Counted from the stretch's first letter, positions 1-8,849 are shown. The stretch: DNA of 64,000 bases from Nonomuraea endophytica (GCF_014203235.1 NZ_JACHIN010000004.1:654817-718816), one strand, 5' to 3'. Numbers and translations are program-made. Notes: generated by a model from the letters alone, not told the origin.

Positions 1-19
1 ATGGGCTAGGTTCTGGGCC

Positions 20-598
20 ATGGCAAGGACGAAGGAGTTCGACCCGGACGTCGCGCTGCAGCGGGCCATGGAGCTCTTCTGGCGCAAGGGCTACGAAGCC
101 ACCTCCATGGCCGACCTGGTCGAGCATCTGGGCGTGGCGCGGGCCAGCATCTACGCGACGTTCGGCGGCAAGCGTGAGCTCTACCTGCTGGCCTACGAGC
201 GCTACCTGGAGAACGGGGTCGACTTCACCGGGCGGCTGGGCGGGGCCGGTCCGGCGCTGCCGGCCGTACGGGATCTCGTGCGGCAGTACGCCGAGGAGGC
301 CGCGCACGACGCGCAGCGGCGCGGCTGCCTGGTGGTCAACACCGCGGTGGAGCTCGCCCCGCACGACACCGAGCTCGCCCGGCGCGTCCGCGTCAACTGG
401 GACTTCGTCGAGGACACCCTGGCCGCCGCGCTCACCAGGGCGCGGGAACAGGGCGAGCTGGCCGAGGGCAAGGACCCGCGGGCCATCGCGCGCGTGCTTC
501 TCGTCGTGCTCCAGGGCCTGCGGGTGATCGGCAAGGCCTCCGACGACGCTGCGCGCCTGCGTGACGCCGCCGAGCAGGCGCTGTCGCTGCTCGACTGA
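20..598 (+). CDS. TetR/AcrR family transcriptional regulator
   Basis: A 192-residue DNA-binding repressor-type protein. The N-terminal helix-turn-helix lies at about residues 27-48 and ends in the family-typical ASIYATFGGKREL stretch; the rest is an all-helical ligand-binding domain that cannot be assigned to a ligand. The length is normal for TetR regulators. The ATG at 20 is chosen because the family's N-terminal helix begins directly after it (MARTKEFDPDVAL); little upstream sequence is visible, so no promoter can be judged. It is followed 47 nt later by an SDR oxidoreductase on the same strand. TetR proteins commonly control an adjacent enzyme gene, so the SDR is the likely target, but no operator was recognised. 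Confidence 0.93.
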   Translation: MARTKEFDPDVALQRAMELFWRKGYEATSMADLVEHLGVARASIYATFGGKRELYLLAYERYLENGVDFTGRLGGAGPALPAVRDLVRQYAEEAAHDAQRRGCLVVNTAVELAPHDTELARRVRVNWDFVEDTLAAALTRAREQGELAEGKDPRAIARVLLVVLQGLRVIGKASDDAARLRDAAEQALSLLD

Positions 599-645
599 TG
601 CCCTTTTTCTGGACTGATCGTTCTTAATTATTGAGGAGTTGTGGC

Positions 646-1401
646 ATGCGTTTCAGCGACAAGGTCGTCCTGGTCACGGGTGGCGGGAGCGGGACCGGGC
701 GGGCCACCGCGCGGGCGTTCGCGCGGGAGGGCGCCGCCGTGATGGTGGCGGGGCGCAACGTCGGCGCGCTGAAGGAGACCGTCGAGCTCATCGCCGCCGA
801 CGGCGGCGAGGCCGCGTCCGTGGCCGCCGACGTGACGCGCGAGGACGACGTCGCCGCGATGGTGGCCGAGACCGTGCGCAGGTACGGCGGGCTGCACGTC
901 GCCCACAACAACGCCGGCGTGCTCAGCGCGCTCGGCCCCGTCGCCGACCTCGACGCCGACACCTGGCGGCACGTCCTGGACGTCAACCTGACCGGCGTGT
1001 TCCTGTCGATGAAGCATGAGATCGCCCACATGCGCCTGCACGGCGGCGGCGCGATCGTCAACACCTCCTCCAACATCGGCGCGCACGGCCGCCGCCCCGG
1101 CTTCGCCGCCTACGGCACCTCCAAGGGCGCGGTGAGCGTGCTGACCAGGGCCGCGGCCATCGACCACGTCGGCGACGGCATCCGCGTCAACGCCGTCAGC
1201 CCCGGGGCCAACGAGGGTCCGATGTCGTCGTTGCCCGGCGAGAGTCACGAGGAGCGCGCCGCCCGCTTCGCGACGCTGATCCCGCTCGGCCGCATCGGCA
1301 CGCTGGACGAGGTGAGCGCGGCGGTGCTCTGGCTGGCCTCGGACGAGGCCGGCTTCGCCGTGGGCCACGACCTGGTGATCGACGGCGGCGTCACCGCCTG
1401 A
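646..1401 (+). CDS. SDR family NAD(P)-dependent oxidoreductase
   Basis: A 251-residue classical short-chain dehydrogenase. Visible motifs are the cofactor-binding TGGGSGTG (residues 11-18), NNAG (88-91), a catalytic Ser at about 141-142, and Tyr156 and Lys160 in YGTSK. A C-terminal DGG motif is present, as usual in the family. An in-frame TTG lies at 631, but the ATG at 646 is preferred because GAGGAG at 633-638 sits 7 nt before it. The substrate cannot be read from sequence. Together with the upstream TetR gene it forms a likely regulator-enzyme unit, a layout often seen for detoxification or xenobiotic reductases; that role is inference. Confidence 0.93.
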   Translation: MRFSDKVVLVTGGGSGTGRATARAFAREGAAVMVAGRNVGALKETVELIAADGGEAASVAADVTREDDVAAMVAETVRRYGGLHVAHNNAGVLSALGPVADLDADTWRHVLDVNLTGVFLSMKHEIAHMRLHGGGAIVNTSSNIGAHGRRPGFAAYGTSKGAVSVLTRAAAIDHVGDGIRVNAVSPGANEGPMSSLPGESHEERAARFATLIPLGRIGTLDEVSAAVLWLASDEAGFAVGHDLVIDGGVTA

Positions 1402-1514
1402 CCTCCGGCGGGGCGTACAGGCTCCAAAAGCCCCGAGAAATTGTGCGGACAGCCCGAGAGAGTCGCCTGAACTGGGGCGGAAGTGGCGTCGGCGATTTTG
1501 TCGGAGTCGATCTC

Positions 1515-1520
1515 TAACTT
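1515..1520 (+). promoter_or_regulatory. TANNNT -10-like box, possible leaderless start of SWIM gene
   Basis: TAACTT ends 7 nt before the ATG at 1528, and no Shine-Dalgarno sequence lies between. In actinobacteria this spacing is typical of leaderless transcripts. No convincing -35 box was found. Confidence 0.4.
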
Positions 1521-1527
1521 CACCGCC

Positions 1528-2856
1528 ATGACTGCCGTTCAGGCGTACTCCTACGCCGCACCCTCCTTCCTCGACGGCTCCCGGCTGGGCCTGTCCACCT
1601 CCGGCGGACGGGCGCTGTCCGGCCCGCTGCCCCGCCCGCGCTTCTTCAGCGGGCTGGTCACCGAGGCCGCCCCGGCCGCCGCCGGGCTGCTGGCCCTGTC
1701 GGACGTGGCGATGACCCGCTACCACCAGCCGCGGCCCGGCTGGACCCGCGACCCGGTGGTGACGTGCGACGGGCAGCGGCTGCGGATGGAGTCGTTCTCC
1801 GCGTGCGGCGGCGTCTACGCCCGGCTCGACCTGGCCGCGCTCGACGGCGACATCCTCGACCGCGGCACCACAAACGTCGACGTCAACGGCCCGCTGCGCG
1901 AGGCGCTGGCCCGCGTCGGCGGCAAGGACCCGCTCCACCTGGGCGTGGGCGCCGACGAGATGGCCGTCACCACGCTCGACGGCGCGGTCGTGGAGAAGAA
2001 GGTCCCGCTGCCGCCGCGCTGGCTGCGCGGTTTCGCGGAGGTGCAGGTCATCGCCGCCGGATTCGACCTGCGCGCGGAGCTGACCGGCCCGCACGCGGTG
2101 CGCTTCCTGCGTTCGCTGCCGCGCGCCGCCGGCGCCACCGTCTGGGTCTCCCCCGCCGGACGCGACCTGCGCGTCCACACCGACGCCCGGCCCGGCGCCG
2201 TCTGCCTGGCGGGCGCGGGCCGCGTCGCGACGCTCCTGCCGCTGCTGCGCTTCGCCAAGGCCCTTCGCGTGTACGGCCCGCCCGCCGGATCCGGCTCCAC
2301 CGCGAGCGTGTGGGAGCTGGAGCTGCCCGGAATGCGCTACACCCTGGCCATCTCCCCCGCCCCTTCGCGCGGCTTCTCCGGCGAGGGCGCCGTCCTCGAC
2401 CACCTCTCCACCGACGAGGCGGCGGGCGACGCCGACGTGCTGGCCCCGCTGCTCGCCTTCGAACCGGCCATCGAGGTCGGCGCGCTGGCCGACGCCTCCG
2501 GCCTGGCGCCGTCCCGGGTGAGGGCCGCGCTGACCCAGCTCGGCACGGCCGGCCGGGTCGGCTACGACCTTCACGAGAGCGCCCACTTCCACCGGGAACT
2601 CCCCTACGACCGCGACCAGGTCGCCGAGCTCAACCCCCGGCTGACCGCCGCCCGAGCGCTGGCGTCCTCAGGCGCGGTACTCATGACGGGCGACCGGGCC
2701 GAGGTCACCACGCCGGGCGGCGTCAGGATCGTCGGGCTGGCCGAGGGCTCGTGCACGTGCGAGTGGTGGTTCGACCACCGCGGTTCACGCGGCCCGTGCA
2801 AACACGTCCTCGCCGCCCGCATCGTCGCCCGCGTGGCCGTAGAGGCGAACGCGTGA
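1528..2856 (+). CDS. SWIM zinc finger protein
   Basis: A 442-residue protein with a C-terminal SWIM zinc finger (about residues 410-426). The metal ligands are C-T-C followed by C-K-H, matching the CxCx(n)CxH pattern of a small zinc domain thought to bind DNA or protein partners. The N-terminal ~400 residues have no motif I recognise. The ATG at 1528 is preferred to an upstream TTG because the conserved-looking N-terminus (MTAVQAYSYAAPSFLDGSRLGL) begins there. The stop codon overlaps the GTG of the next gene (GTGA), so the pair is translationally coupled. Such SWIM proteins recur beside DUF6493-like proteins in actinomycetes, and some lie near MoxR/VWA-type ATPase loci, though none is visible here. 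Function is unknown. Confidence 0.87.
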   Translation: MTAVQAYSYAAPSFLDGSRLGLSTSGGRALSGPLPRPRFFSGLVTEAAPAAAGLLALSDVAMTRYHQPRPGWTRDPVVTCDGQRLRMESFSACGGVYARLDLAALDGDILDRGTTNVDVNGPLREALARVGGKDPLHLGVGADEMAVTTLDGAVVEKKVPLPPRWLRGFAEVQVIAAGFDLRAELTGPHAVRFLRSLPRAAGATVWVSPAGRDLRVHTDARPGAVCLAGAGRVATLLPLLRFAKALRVYGPPAGSGSTASVWELELPGMRYTLAISPAPSRGFSGEGAVLDHLSTDEAAGDADVLAPLLAFEPAIEVGALADASGLAPSRVRAALTQLGTAGRVGYDLHESAHFHRELPYDRDQVAELNPRLTAARALASSGAVLMTGDRAEVTTPGGVRIVGLAEGSCTCEWWFDHRGSRGPCKHVLAARIVARVAVEANA

Positions 2857-5396
2857 ACGGCCGGGCGTGGGAGGGCGTGCGCAAGGGGATCACCCGGGCC
2901 GACGCGGGTGAGGTCGCCGAGCGGGTGCTGGAGCTGGACGAGGCCGGACGGCGTGAGGTCGCCCGGGAGCTGCCCGGCCACATCGGGCCGGCCAGGACGG
3001 CGCAGCAGCGGCTGACCGAACGGCGGCGCGACTGGGACTGGCAGCTGACCCAGGCGTGGATCGAGCCCATGCGGGTGGCGGGAGCGGGCACGATCGGCGG
3101 GGCGGCGGCGGTCGCGAGCTGGCTGTTCCGGCGTGAGTTCGCCCGATGGTCACCGGCCTCCGACATGGAGCCGCTGCTGAAGGTCATCGCGGCCCGCCCG
3201 GCCGCCTGGCAGGCGGACCTGGCCGTACGGCTGGCGCTGCGGCTGCGCGGCTCGCGTGCCCAGGCCAGTGACGACAGCGCGGCCCTGGCGCTGGAGCTGC
3301 TGCGCAGGACCGGAACCGTGCCGCCCGACCACGAACCGCTGGTGGCCGCCTGGGTCGCCCTGCCGCCCCGGCTGCCGGACGATCCGCTGGCGGCGCATCT
3401 GCTGCCTCGGATGTTCGAGGCGGAGGGGGTGGGCCGGGCCCTGCGCGAGGACAGGATCGAGCCGCCGCGGTGGGAGTGGGAGCCGCAGCAGTCCTGGCTG
3501 CGCACGCTGCGTGACCTGGCCGCCTCCGGCGTGATCGACCGCGAGATGCTCGCCGACGGCTGCGTGCGCCGGTTCCTGCGCGGTGGCAACGCCGCCGACC
3601 TGCGCTTCTTCGTCCGCCTGCACGAGCTGCTCGACCCCGCGCCGAACCCCGCCCGCGCCCGCGACTACCTGCGCCTGCTGCCCGCCGCGCCGGGGCCGGT
3701 CGCCGAGGCGGCGCTCAAGCAGCTGCGTGGCTCGCTCGTCGGCGACGACGCCGGTGAGGCGGTGTCGGCGCTGCTGTTCCGGCCGGAGAGCAAGCTGGTG
3801 CGGGCCGGGCTGACCTGGCTGGACCGGCTGGCCCGCGACGGCGACGGCGACCTCGACCACCTGGCGCCCGCGCTGGCGTCGGCGTTCCTGTGCGAGTCCT
3901 ACCCGATCCAGGAGCGGACGGTACGGCTGGCCGTACGGCATGCGGGGCGTTTCACGCCGGTCGGCGCCGAGGCGGTGCGCGAGGCGGCGACCGTGCTGCC
4001 GGCGGACCTGCTCGCCCGGCTGTCCGAGGCGTACGGCCACGTGGAGCCGGAGGCCGGCCTGGACGACGGTTTCCTGCCGGTCGCGCTGCCGGAGTTCAAG
4101 CCGCCGGTCCATGAGCCGGATCCGTTCGAGCAGTGGCTCGACAAGTTCGTCAGGGACGCGCCGGCGGCGGGCGGGCGACGGACCGGGCTGGCCGCCGTGC
4201 GCGGGGCGGTGATGGCGGCGCTCAACCGGCCCCGGAGCCGGCTCGACGCCGAGCGCACCTGGAGCAGCGTGGATCTGTGGGCCGAGGTGCTGATGCGGGA
4301 GGCGGCCCATCCGGGTGAGCGCGCGGAAGCGCCTCGGGAGCACCTGCCCAAGCCGCGCACGGTCGCGGCGCCGTACCGGATGATGCTGGAGCGGTGCGCC
4401 GAGATCCTGGCCGGGCTGCGGGACGGGACGCTGCCGCCGTACCTGCTGGCGTCGCCGACGACGGCGGCGGGGCAGGTCGAGGCGGGCGAGCTGGTCGCCC
4501 GGCTGGAGGGTTATGAGCGGGCCGGGGCGGTGGCGCTGCCCGCCGACCTGCAGCAGGCGTTGCTGAGGCTGCCGCGTGTGGTTCCGGCTGAGGTGGCGGA
4601 GCGGGCCGGGCGGCTCACGTCCGAGGCGGGGGCCACGCTGGTGCGCTGGCTGGCCGACCGGCCCGAGCCGCGGCTGCGGGTGGTGTGGCGCGGGCAGCGG
4701 CCGCAGGTCGTGGTGCACCTGGAGCGGACCGGGCTCGATCTGGTCGACGCGCTGCTCGGCCGGGTGGCCTCCACCCGGCTCGGCCAGTCGATGGAGGACT
4801 GGCACCGGGTGCTGCCGTCGGACCGGGAGGCGCTGGCCATGCACCTGCTGCCGCACGTGCACGCGGCCTGGGAGCGGCCGACGAACTTCGCCGACGTCGT
4901 GTCGGCCATGCTCCATCTGGAGGGGCCGGCCGGTGAGGCCGTCGGGGCGCTGCTGGCCGCGCTGCTCGGCGAGCGCGAGTGGTACATGCCGGCTGAGCGG
5001 GCCGAGCGGCTGCTGCTGGAGGCCGCCGCCACCGGCTGCCTGCCCGCCGAGCGGTGCGGCCACCATCTCGGCCTGACGCTGCGGGCGGGCCAGATCAAGT
5101 CGGCCGCGGTGCGCTCTTCCCTGGAGTCCTGTGCCAGGCAGGGCGCGCAACGCGAGGTCTGGGAGATCATGACCGGCCTGCTCACGTCCTACCTGCCGAC
5201 CGGCGACGAGCGGGGCACCACCGCCCACACCCGGATCCTGGCCTTCGCCCTGGACGTGGCCCGCTGGGCCGGTGCTCACGGCGCTGTGGGGGTCGTCACC
5301 CAGCTCGCCGAGCGGCCCCGCTCCAGCGCTTTGGTCCGCGCGGCCCGCGTCCTGGACGACCACCTCACCGCGCGGAAGTCCCGCCAAGCCTCCTAA
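2853..5396 (+). CDS. DUF6493-like protein, partner of SWIM protein
   Basis: An 847-residue, mainly helical protein rich in Leu, Ala, Arg and Glu, with no signal peptide, membrane segment or catalytic motif that I can see. The frame stays open far upstream, but the GTG at 2853 is the sensible start: it overlaps the SWIM stop codon by 4 nt, and the reading upstream is an Arg/Ala-rich shadow of the SWIM gene. Size, helical character and position after a SWIM gene match the DUF6493 family as I remember it; no database check was possible. The two proteins probably act together. Repeated helical pairs could mean a HEAT-like scaffold, but that is speculation. Confidence 0.8.
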   Translation: MNGRAWEGVRKGITRADAGEVAERVLELDEAGRREVARELPGHIGPARTAQQRLTERRRDWDWQLTQAWIEPMRVAGAGTIGGAAAVASWLFRREFARWSPASDMEPLLKVIAARPAAWQADLAVRLALRLRGSRAQASDDSAALALELLRRTGTVPPDHEPLVAAWVALPPRLPDDPLAAHLLPRMFEAEGVGRALREDRIEPPRWEWEPQQSWLRTLRDLAASGVIDREMLADGCVRRFLRGGNAADLRFFVRLHELLDPAPNPARARDYLRLLPAAPGPVAEAALKQLRGSLVGDDAGEAVSALLFRPESKLVRAGLTWLDRLARDGDGDLDHLAPALASAFLCESYPIQERTVRLAVRHAGRFTPVGAEAVREAATVLPADLLARLSEAYGHVEPEAGLDDGFLPVALPEFKPPVHEPDPFEQWLDKFVRDAPAAGGRRTGLAAVRGAVMAALNRPRSRLDAERTWSSVDLWAEVLMREAAHPGERAEAPREHLPKPRTVAAPYRMMLERCAEILAGLRDGTLPPYLLASPTTAAGQVEAGELVARLEGYERAGAVALPADLQQALLRLPRVVPAEVAERAGRLTSEAGATLVRWLADRPEPRLRVVWRGQRPQVVVHLERTGLDLVDALLGRVASTRLGQSMEDWHRVLPSDREALAMHLLPHVHAAWERPTNFADVVSAMLHLEGPAGEAVGALLAALLGEREWYMPAERAERLLLEAAATGCLPAERCGHHLGLTLRAGQIKSAAVRSSLESCARQGAQREVWEIMTGLLTSYLPTGDERGTTAHTRILAFALDVARWAGAHGAVGVVTQLAERPRSSALVRAARVLDDHLTARKSRQAS

Positions 5397-5416
5397 GGCG
5401 GACCAGCGGACCGTGG

Positions 5417-5692
5417 TCAGTCGGACAGGTAGGCGGCGCGGCCGACCACGTAGGTGGCCACGGCCACGGTGATGATCTGCGCGCAGCCCACGATGAGCAG
5501 CGGTCCGCCCGTGGCCGCCGTGGGCTCGCGCAGCCACATGCCGACCAGGACGAGCAGGATGCCCGGCACCTGGGGCTTGCTGCCGGCGTGCATGCGGGCC
5601 AGCGTGCCGGGGAAGCGGACCAGTCCGATCCCGGCCACGAAGGTCAGCGCCGCGCCTAGCAGCAGGCAGGTTCCGGCGAGGATGTCGGTCAT
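5417..5692 (-). CDS. mnhG: Na+/H+ antiporter subunit G (MnhG/MrpG)
   Basis: A 91-residue integral membrane protein with three predicted transmembrane helices, the normal size and topology for MrpG. The middle stretch, with RFPGTLARMHAGSKPQ, is the family hallmark. It is the last gene of the Mrp operon. The ATG at 5692 overlaps the stop of the F subunit (ATGA), which rules out the longer Arg-rich upstream reading. MrpG is required for assembly of the seven-subunit secondary antiporter, which exchanges cytoplasmic Na+ (or K+) for external H+. It converges with the DUF6493-like gene across only 20 nt, and I see no clear terminator hairpin in between. Confidence 0.95.
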   Translation of the reverse strand: MTDILAGTCLLLGAALTFVAGIGLVRFPGTLARMHAGSKPQVPGILLVLVGMWLREPTAATGGPLLIVGCAQIITVAVATYVVGRAAYLSD

Positions 5693-5949
5693 CGCCCGCT
5701 CCTGGCGAAGAACCTGGCCAGGCAGACCGACCCGACGAAGCCCAGCAGCGACAGGACGAGCAGGATCGGCATCGCCGAGTACTCGCGGTAGACGGCGGCG
5801 GCGGCGCCGACGGCGCACATGGCCACGGCCGTCAGCACGTCGAAGGCGACCGCCCGGTCCAGCATCGAGGGGCCGCGGGCCAGCCGGTAGACGGTCATCG
5901 CCGCCGCGCTGCCGAGCAGGATCACCACCACGGCGTAGACCACGCTCAT
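5689..5949 (-). CDS. mnhF: Na+/H+ antiporter subunit F (MnhF/MrpF)
   Basis: An 86-residue protein with three hydrophobic helices and the family motif RLARGPSMLDRAVAFDVL. Length matches MrpF. The ATG at 5949 overlaps the end of the E gene (stop within 5946-5948), and the stop overlaps the G-subunit start, so E, F and G are translationally coupled. The conserved Asp in the LDRAVAFD stretch lies in the membrane and is considered important in this family. Its role is as a small subunit of the Mrp antiporter complex in the cytoplasmic membrane. No unusual features. Confidence 0.95.
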   Translation of the reverse strand: MSVVYAVVVILLGSAAAMTVYRLARGPSMLDRAVAFDVLTAVAMCAVGAAAAVYREYSAMPILLVLSLLGFVGSVCLARFFARSGR

Positions 5950-6485
5950 CGGAGTTCCTCCCTGTCGGCCCTGGTGCCGAAGACGGCGATCACCCGGCTT
6001 TCTAGCCGGGTGACCTCCTCCTGGACCGAGCTGGTGTCCGAGGTGCCGAGCACGTGCACGACCAGTTCCTTCCTTCCGGTGTAGGCCTCGACGACGAGGC
6101 TGCCGGGCAGCGACGACAGCGCCACGATGATCAGCGTGGTCATCGGCTCCGACGAGGTGCGCAGCGTCGCCGTGGCCAGGTGGACCGGCGGGGCGCAGGC
6201 CCCCGGCCGCAGCGCCCACCAGGCCACCCGCACGCTGGAGACGACCATGTCCAGCGCGTAGCGGGGCAGGAAGGCCAGCAGCGCCACGGGCCGCAGCCGG
6301 ATGCCGGGGTCGAGCAGCGGAAGCGGCAGCATCCAGGAGATGACCGCCCCGGCCAGCAGCCCGCCCAGGACGTTGCCGACGCTGAGGTCGCCCCACAGCA
6401 GCACCCAGACGAGCGCCAGCCAGATCACCAGCGGCAGCGGGACGTGCCGCCCGAACACCCTCGGCGCGAACAGACGCGTCCTCAT
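5946..6485 (-). CDS. mnhE: Na+/H+ antiporter subunit E (MnhE/MrpE)
   Basis: A 179-residue subunit with hydrophobic helices in the first ~70 residues, then a soluble cytoplasmic domain. Family landmarks are the early tryptophan-rich helix (residues 20-35), the conserved SVRVAWWAL region and the C-terminal VHVLGTSD strand followed by an acidic helix. Length is typical. Start and stop both overlap neighbouring genes by 4 nt, so it sits inside the coupled D-E-F-G cassette. MrpE is needed for full activity and stability of the antiporter, which supports sodium and alkali tolerance. Nothing in the sequence suggests degeneration. Confidence 0.94.
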   Translation of the reverse strand: MRTRLFAPRVFGRHVPLPLVIWLALVWVLLWGDLSVGNVLGGLLAGAVISWMLPLPLLDPGIRLRPVALLAFLPRYALDMVVSSVRVAWWALRPGACAPPVHLATATLRTSSEPMTTLIIVALSSLPGSLVVEAYTGRKELVVHVLGTSDTSSVQEEVTRLESRVIAVFGTRADREELR

Positions 6486-8038
6486 CGGCCGCTCCCCGAC
6501 ACCGCTTCCAGGTACGGCTGCCGCGCCATCAGCTCACCGGCGGTCCGCCCGGCCAGCGCCGACAGCGGCCCGGCCAGCACCGTGTACGACAGGGCGAGCA
6601 CGACCAGCGCCGCCGTGGCGGCCACCATGGGCCAGGGCGGCATCACGGTGGTGCGGATCGCGCCCTCCTCCGACGACTCCTCGCTGTCCAGCACGGTCTC
6701 CTCCGCTCCGGCCGCGGCCGGCGGGCTGCGCCAGAACGCCTTGCCCCAGGTCTTGGCCACCGCGTACAAGGTCAGCAGGCTGGTCACGAGGCTGCCGGCG
6801 ACCAGCGTGAGCGCCAGCGGCCCGCCGTCGGCCAGCCCCGCCTGAACCAGCAGAAGTTTCCCCAAAAATCCGGACATGGGAGGTATCCCAGAAAGGTTCA
6901 TGGCCGGGATGAAGAAGAGCACCGCGATCAGCGGGGCCAGCCGCATCAGCCCGCCGAGCCGGTCCACGGACGTGGTGCCGGTGCGCCGCTCGATCAGCCC
7001 GGTCACCAGGAAGAGGCTGGTCTGGACGGTGATGTGGTGCACGACGTACATGACGGCGCCGGCCATGCCCGCGATCGACGACAACGCGACGCCGTACACC
7101 ATGTAGCCGATGTGACTGACCAGGGTGAAGGAGAGCATGCGTTTGATGTCGGTCTGGGCGACGGCGCCCGCGACGCCGATCAGCATGGTCAGCAGCGCGG
7201 CCCACATGAGGATCGTGGACACGGGCCCGCCGGGGAACAGCAGGGCCTCCAGCCGGATGATCGAGTAGATGCCGACCTTGGTGAGCAGGCCGGCGAAGAC
7301 GGCGGTGGCCGGGGCCGGGGCGGTGGGATAGGAGTCGGGCAGCCAGGCGGACATGGGGAAGACCGCCGCCTTGATCGCGAACACCAGCAGCAGCGTCAGC
7401 TCGACCAGCAGCTTGAGGTGCTGCGGCAACTCGGCGAAGCGCTCGGCGAGCTGGGCCATCGACAGCGTACCGGTGCTGGCGTAGGTGATCGCGAGCGCGA
7501 TCAGGAAGAGCATGGACGAAGCCAGCCCCATGACCGTGTACGTGGCGCCGGCCCGGATGCGCGGCAGCGTCCCGCCGAAGGTGAGCAGCACGTACGAGCC
7601 GCCCAGCAGCATCTCGAAGGCCACGAACAGGTTGAACAGGTCACCCGACAGAAAGGCGTCGGCCACCCCGGCGACCATGATCAGGTAGGCGGGGTGGAAG
7701 ATCGCCATCGGCGCCAGGTGCTCCTGGTCGGCGTAGGCGTTGGCCAGCGAGTAGAGCATGACGCAGAACGTCACCGCCGACGACACCACCAGCATGAGCG
7801 TGGACAGCCGATCGGCGACCAGGCAGATGCCGGTCGGCGCCGGCCAGCCCCCGATGCACGCGACGAGCGGGCCGCCGCGGTCGGCCGCCGCGAGCAGGAT
7901 CAGCGAGATCACGACCATGGCGCCCAGCGTCGCCAGGCTGATCAGCGCGTGCAGCCTGCGCAGCCGCCCGCCGATGGCCAGCTTCAGCGCCGCGGCCAGC
8001 AGGGGCAGCAGCACCGGCGCCGGGATCAGCGCCTGCAT
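6482..8038 (-). CDS. mnhD: Na+/H+ antiporter subunit D (MnhD/MrpD)
   Basis: A 518-residue polytopic membrane protein of the proton-translocating NuoL/M/N-like family, with about 14 hydrophobic helices. Landmarks are the LFNLFVAFEMLL helix, the KAAVFPMSAWLPDSYPTAP segment with its membrane Lys and Asp, and QTDIKRMLSFTLVSHIGYM with the conserved Lys. These charged membrane residues form the proton path in the family. The ATG at 8038 lies 1 nt after the C-subunit stop. The C-terminal ~70 residues carry an acidic EETVLDSEESSEEGA insert before the last helix, which is mildly unusual. It works with MrpA as one of the two ion-conducting subunits. Confidence 0.95.
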   Translation of the reverse strand: MQALIPAPVLLPLLAAALKLAIGGRLRRLHALISLATLGAMVVISLILLAAADRGGPLVACIGGWPAPTGICLVADRLSTLMLVVSSAVTFCVMLYSLANAYADQEHLAPMAIFHPAYLIMVAGVADAFLSGDLFNLFVAFEMLLGGSYVLLTFGGTLPRIRAGATYTVMGLASSMLFLIALAITYASTGTLSMAQLAERFAELPQHLKLLVELTLLLVFAIKAAVFPMSAWLPDSYPTAPAPATAVFAGLLTKVGIYSIIRLEALLFPGGPVSTILMWAALLTMLIGVAGAVAQTDIKRMLSFTLVSHIGYMVYGVALSSIAGMAGAVMYVVHHITVQTSLFLVTGLIERRTGTTSVDRLGGLMRLAPLIAVLFFIPAMNLSGIPPMSGFLGKLLLVQAGLADGGPLALTLVAGSLVTSLLTLYAVAKTWGKAFWRSPPAAAGAEETVLDSEESSEEGAIRTTVMPPWPMVAATAALVVLALSYTVLAGPLSALAGRTAGELMARQPYLEAVSGSGR

Positions 8039-8039
8039 G

Positions 8040-8849
8040 TCAGTCCTCCCCCTCCAGCTCGGGATCCTGGGCGAGCGCCTGCCTGCGCAGGTCCTCGCGG
8101 ATCGCCGCGCGCAGCTTCCTTCGCGCCTCGCGCTGCCTGGTACGCAGCTTGCGCCGCAGTTCCGCCTCGGCGGCGTCCTGCTCGCGCTGACGGCGGGCGA
8201 AGTCGTCGCGCAGTTCGCGCACCCGGTCGTCCTTGCCTCGGGCCTGGGCCTCCTCCTGCCGCCTGGCCTCCTCGAAGCGGCGCAGCAGTTCCTCGGCGGG
8301 CAGCCCGTCGTTCTTGTGCGCCTCCATCCAGCGGCCGAGGTCGACGTTGATCTCCAGGATCCGGGACTCCAGCTCGGCGGCCGCGCGGCGCTCGCGCTCG
8401 ATCCGCTCGGCGTCCAGGCGGGCCAGTTCGGCGCGCTGGTCGGCGACGAGCCGTTCGTAGGACCTCTCCCGGTCGCGCAGTCCGCGGCTCAGCTCGCCCG
8501 CGGTGGCCCTGATGCGCACCCGGCGGTCCTCGGTGTCGTCCTGCACGGCGTCGTCGCCGGTCAGCTGCCAGGAGCGGTGCGCCATGGCCAGCAGGAACGC
8601 GGTCACGCCCAGCGTGATCACGATCGAGGTCAGGACCATCGCCTGCGGCAGCGGGTCGGCCATCCCCTCGGTGCCGGCGAACGGCGGGCGGCCCGCCGGC
8701 CCGCCCGCGGTGACGATCAGCAGGTTGACGCCGTTCGACAGGACGATGACGCCGACCAGGATCCTGACCAGGCTCCGCTCCAGCAGCAACGTGACGCCCG
8801 CGGCGATGAGCACGGCGGACAGCGCGAACGGCACCAGCGGCAGGCTCAC
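8040..8849 (-). CDS. mnhC: Na+/H+ antiporter subunit C with long coiled-coil tail
   Basis: A 269-residue protein. Residues 1-95 are a standard MrpC/NuoK-like module of three helices, including GVIVLSNGVNLLIV and DPLPQAMVLTSIVITLG. From about residue 100 it becomes a highly charged Arg/Glu/Ala-rich stretch running to the end, with heptad-like spacing of Leu and Ala and many RE/ER dipeptides, best read as a long cytoplasmic coiled coil. Typical MrpC ends at roughly 110-130 residues as I know the family. The GTG at 8849 overlaps the MrpA stop (GTGA) and has a GGAGGG Shine-Dalgarno; the open frame upstream is a shadow of mnhA. Tail function is unknown. Confidence 0.9.
   Translation of the reverse strand: MSLPLVPFALSAVLIAAGVTLLLERSLVRILVGVIVLSNGVNLLIVTAGGPAGRPPFAGTEGMADPLPQAMVLTSIVITLGVTAFLLAMAHRSWQLTGDDAVQDDTEDRRVRIRATAGELSRGLRDRERSYERLVADQRAELARLDAERIERERRAAAELESRILEINVDLGRWMEAHKNDGLPAEELLRRFEEARRQEEAQARGKDDRVRELRDDFARRQREQDAAEAELRRKLRTRQREARRKLRAAIREDLRRQALAQDPELEGED

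Noticed and set aside
1409..1435. Possible terminator after the SDR gene
   Set aside because: CGGGGC and GCCCCG pair, but the stem is only 6 bp with a 15-nt loop, too weak to report as a feature.
1764..2852. Upstream extension of the DUF6493-like reading frame to 1764
   Set aside because: This stretch is an Arg/Pro/Ala-rich out-of-frame reading of the SWIM gene; the GTG at 2853 with a GTGA overlap is the natural start.
3150..5537. A 795-codon minus-strand frame opposite the DUF6493-like gene
   Set aside because: Same bias-driven shadow pattern, and it would overlap mnhG in the wrong frame.
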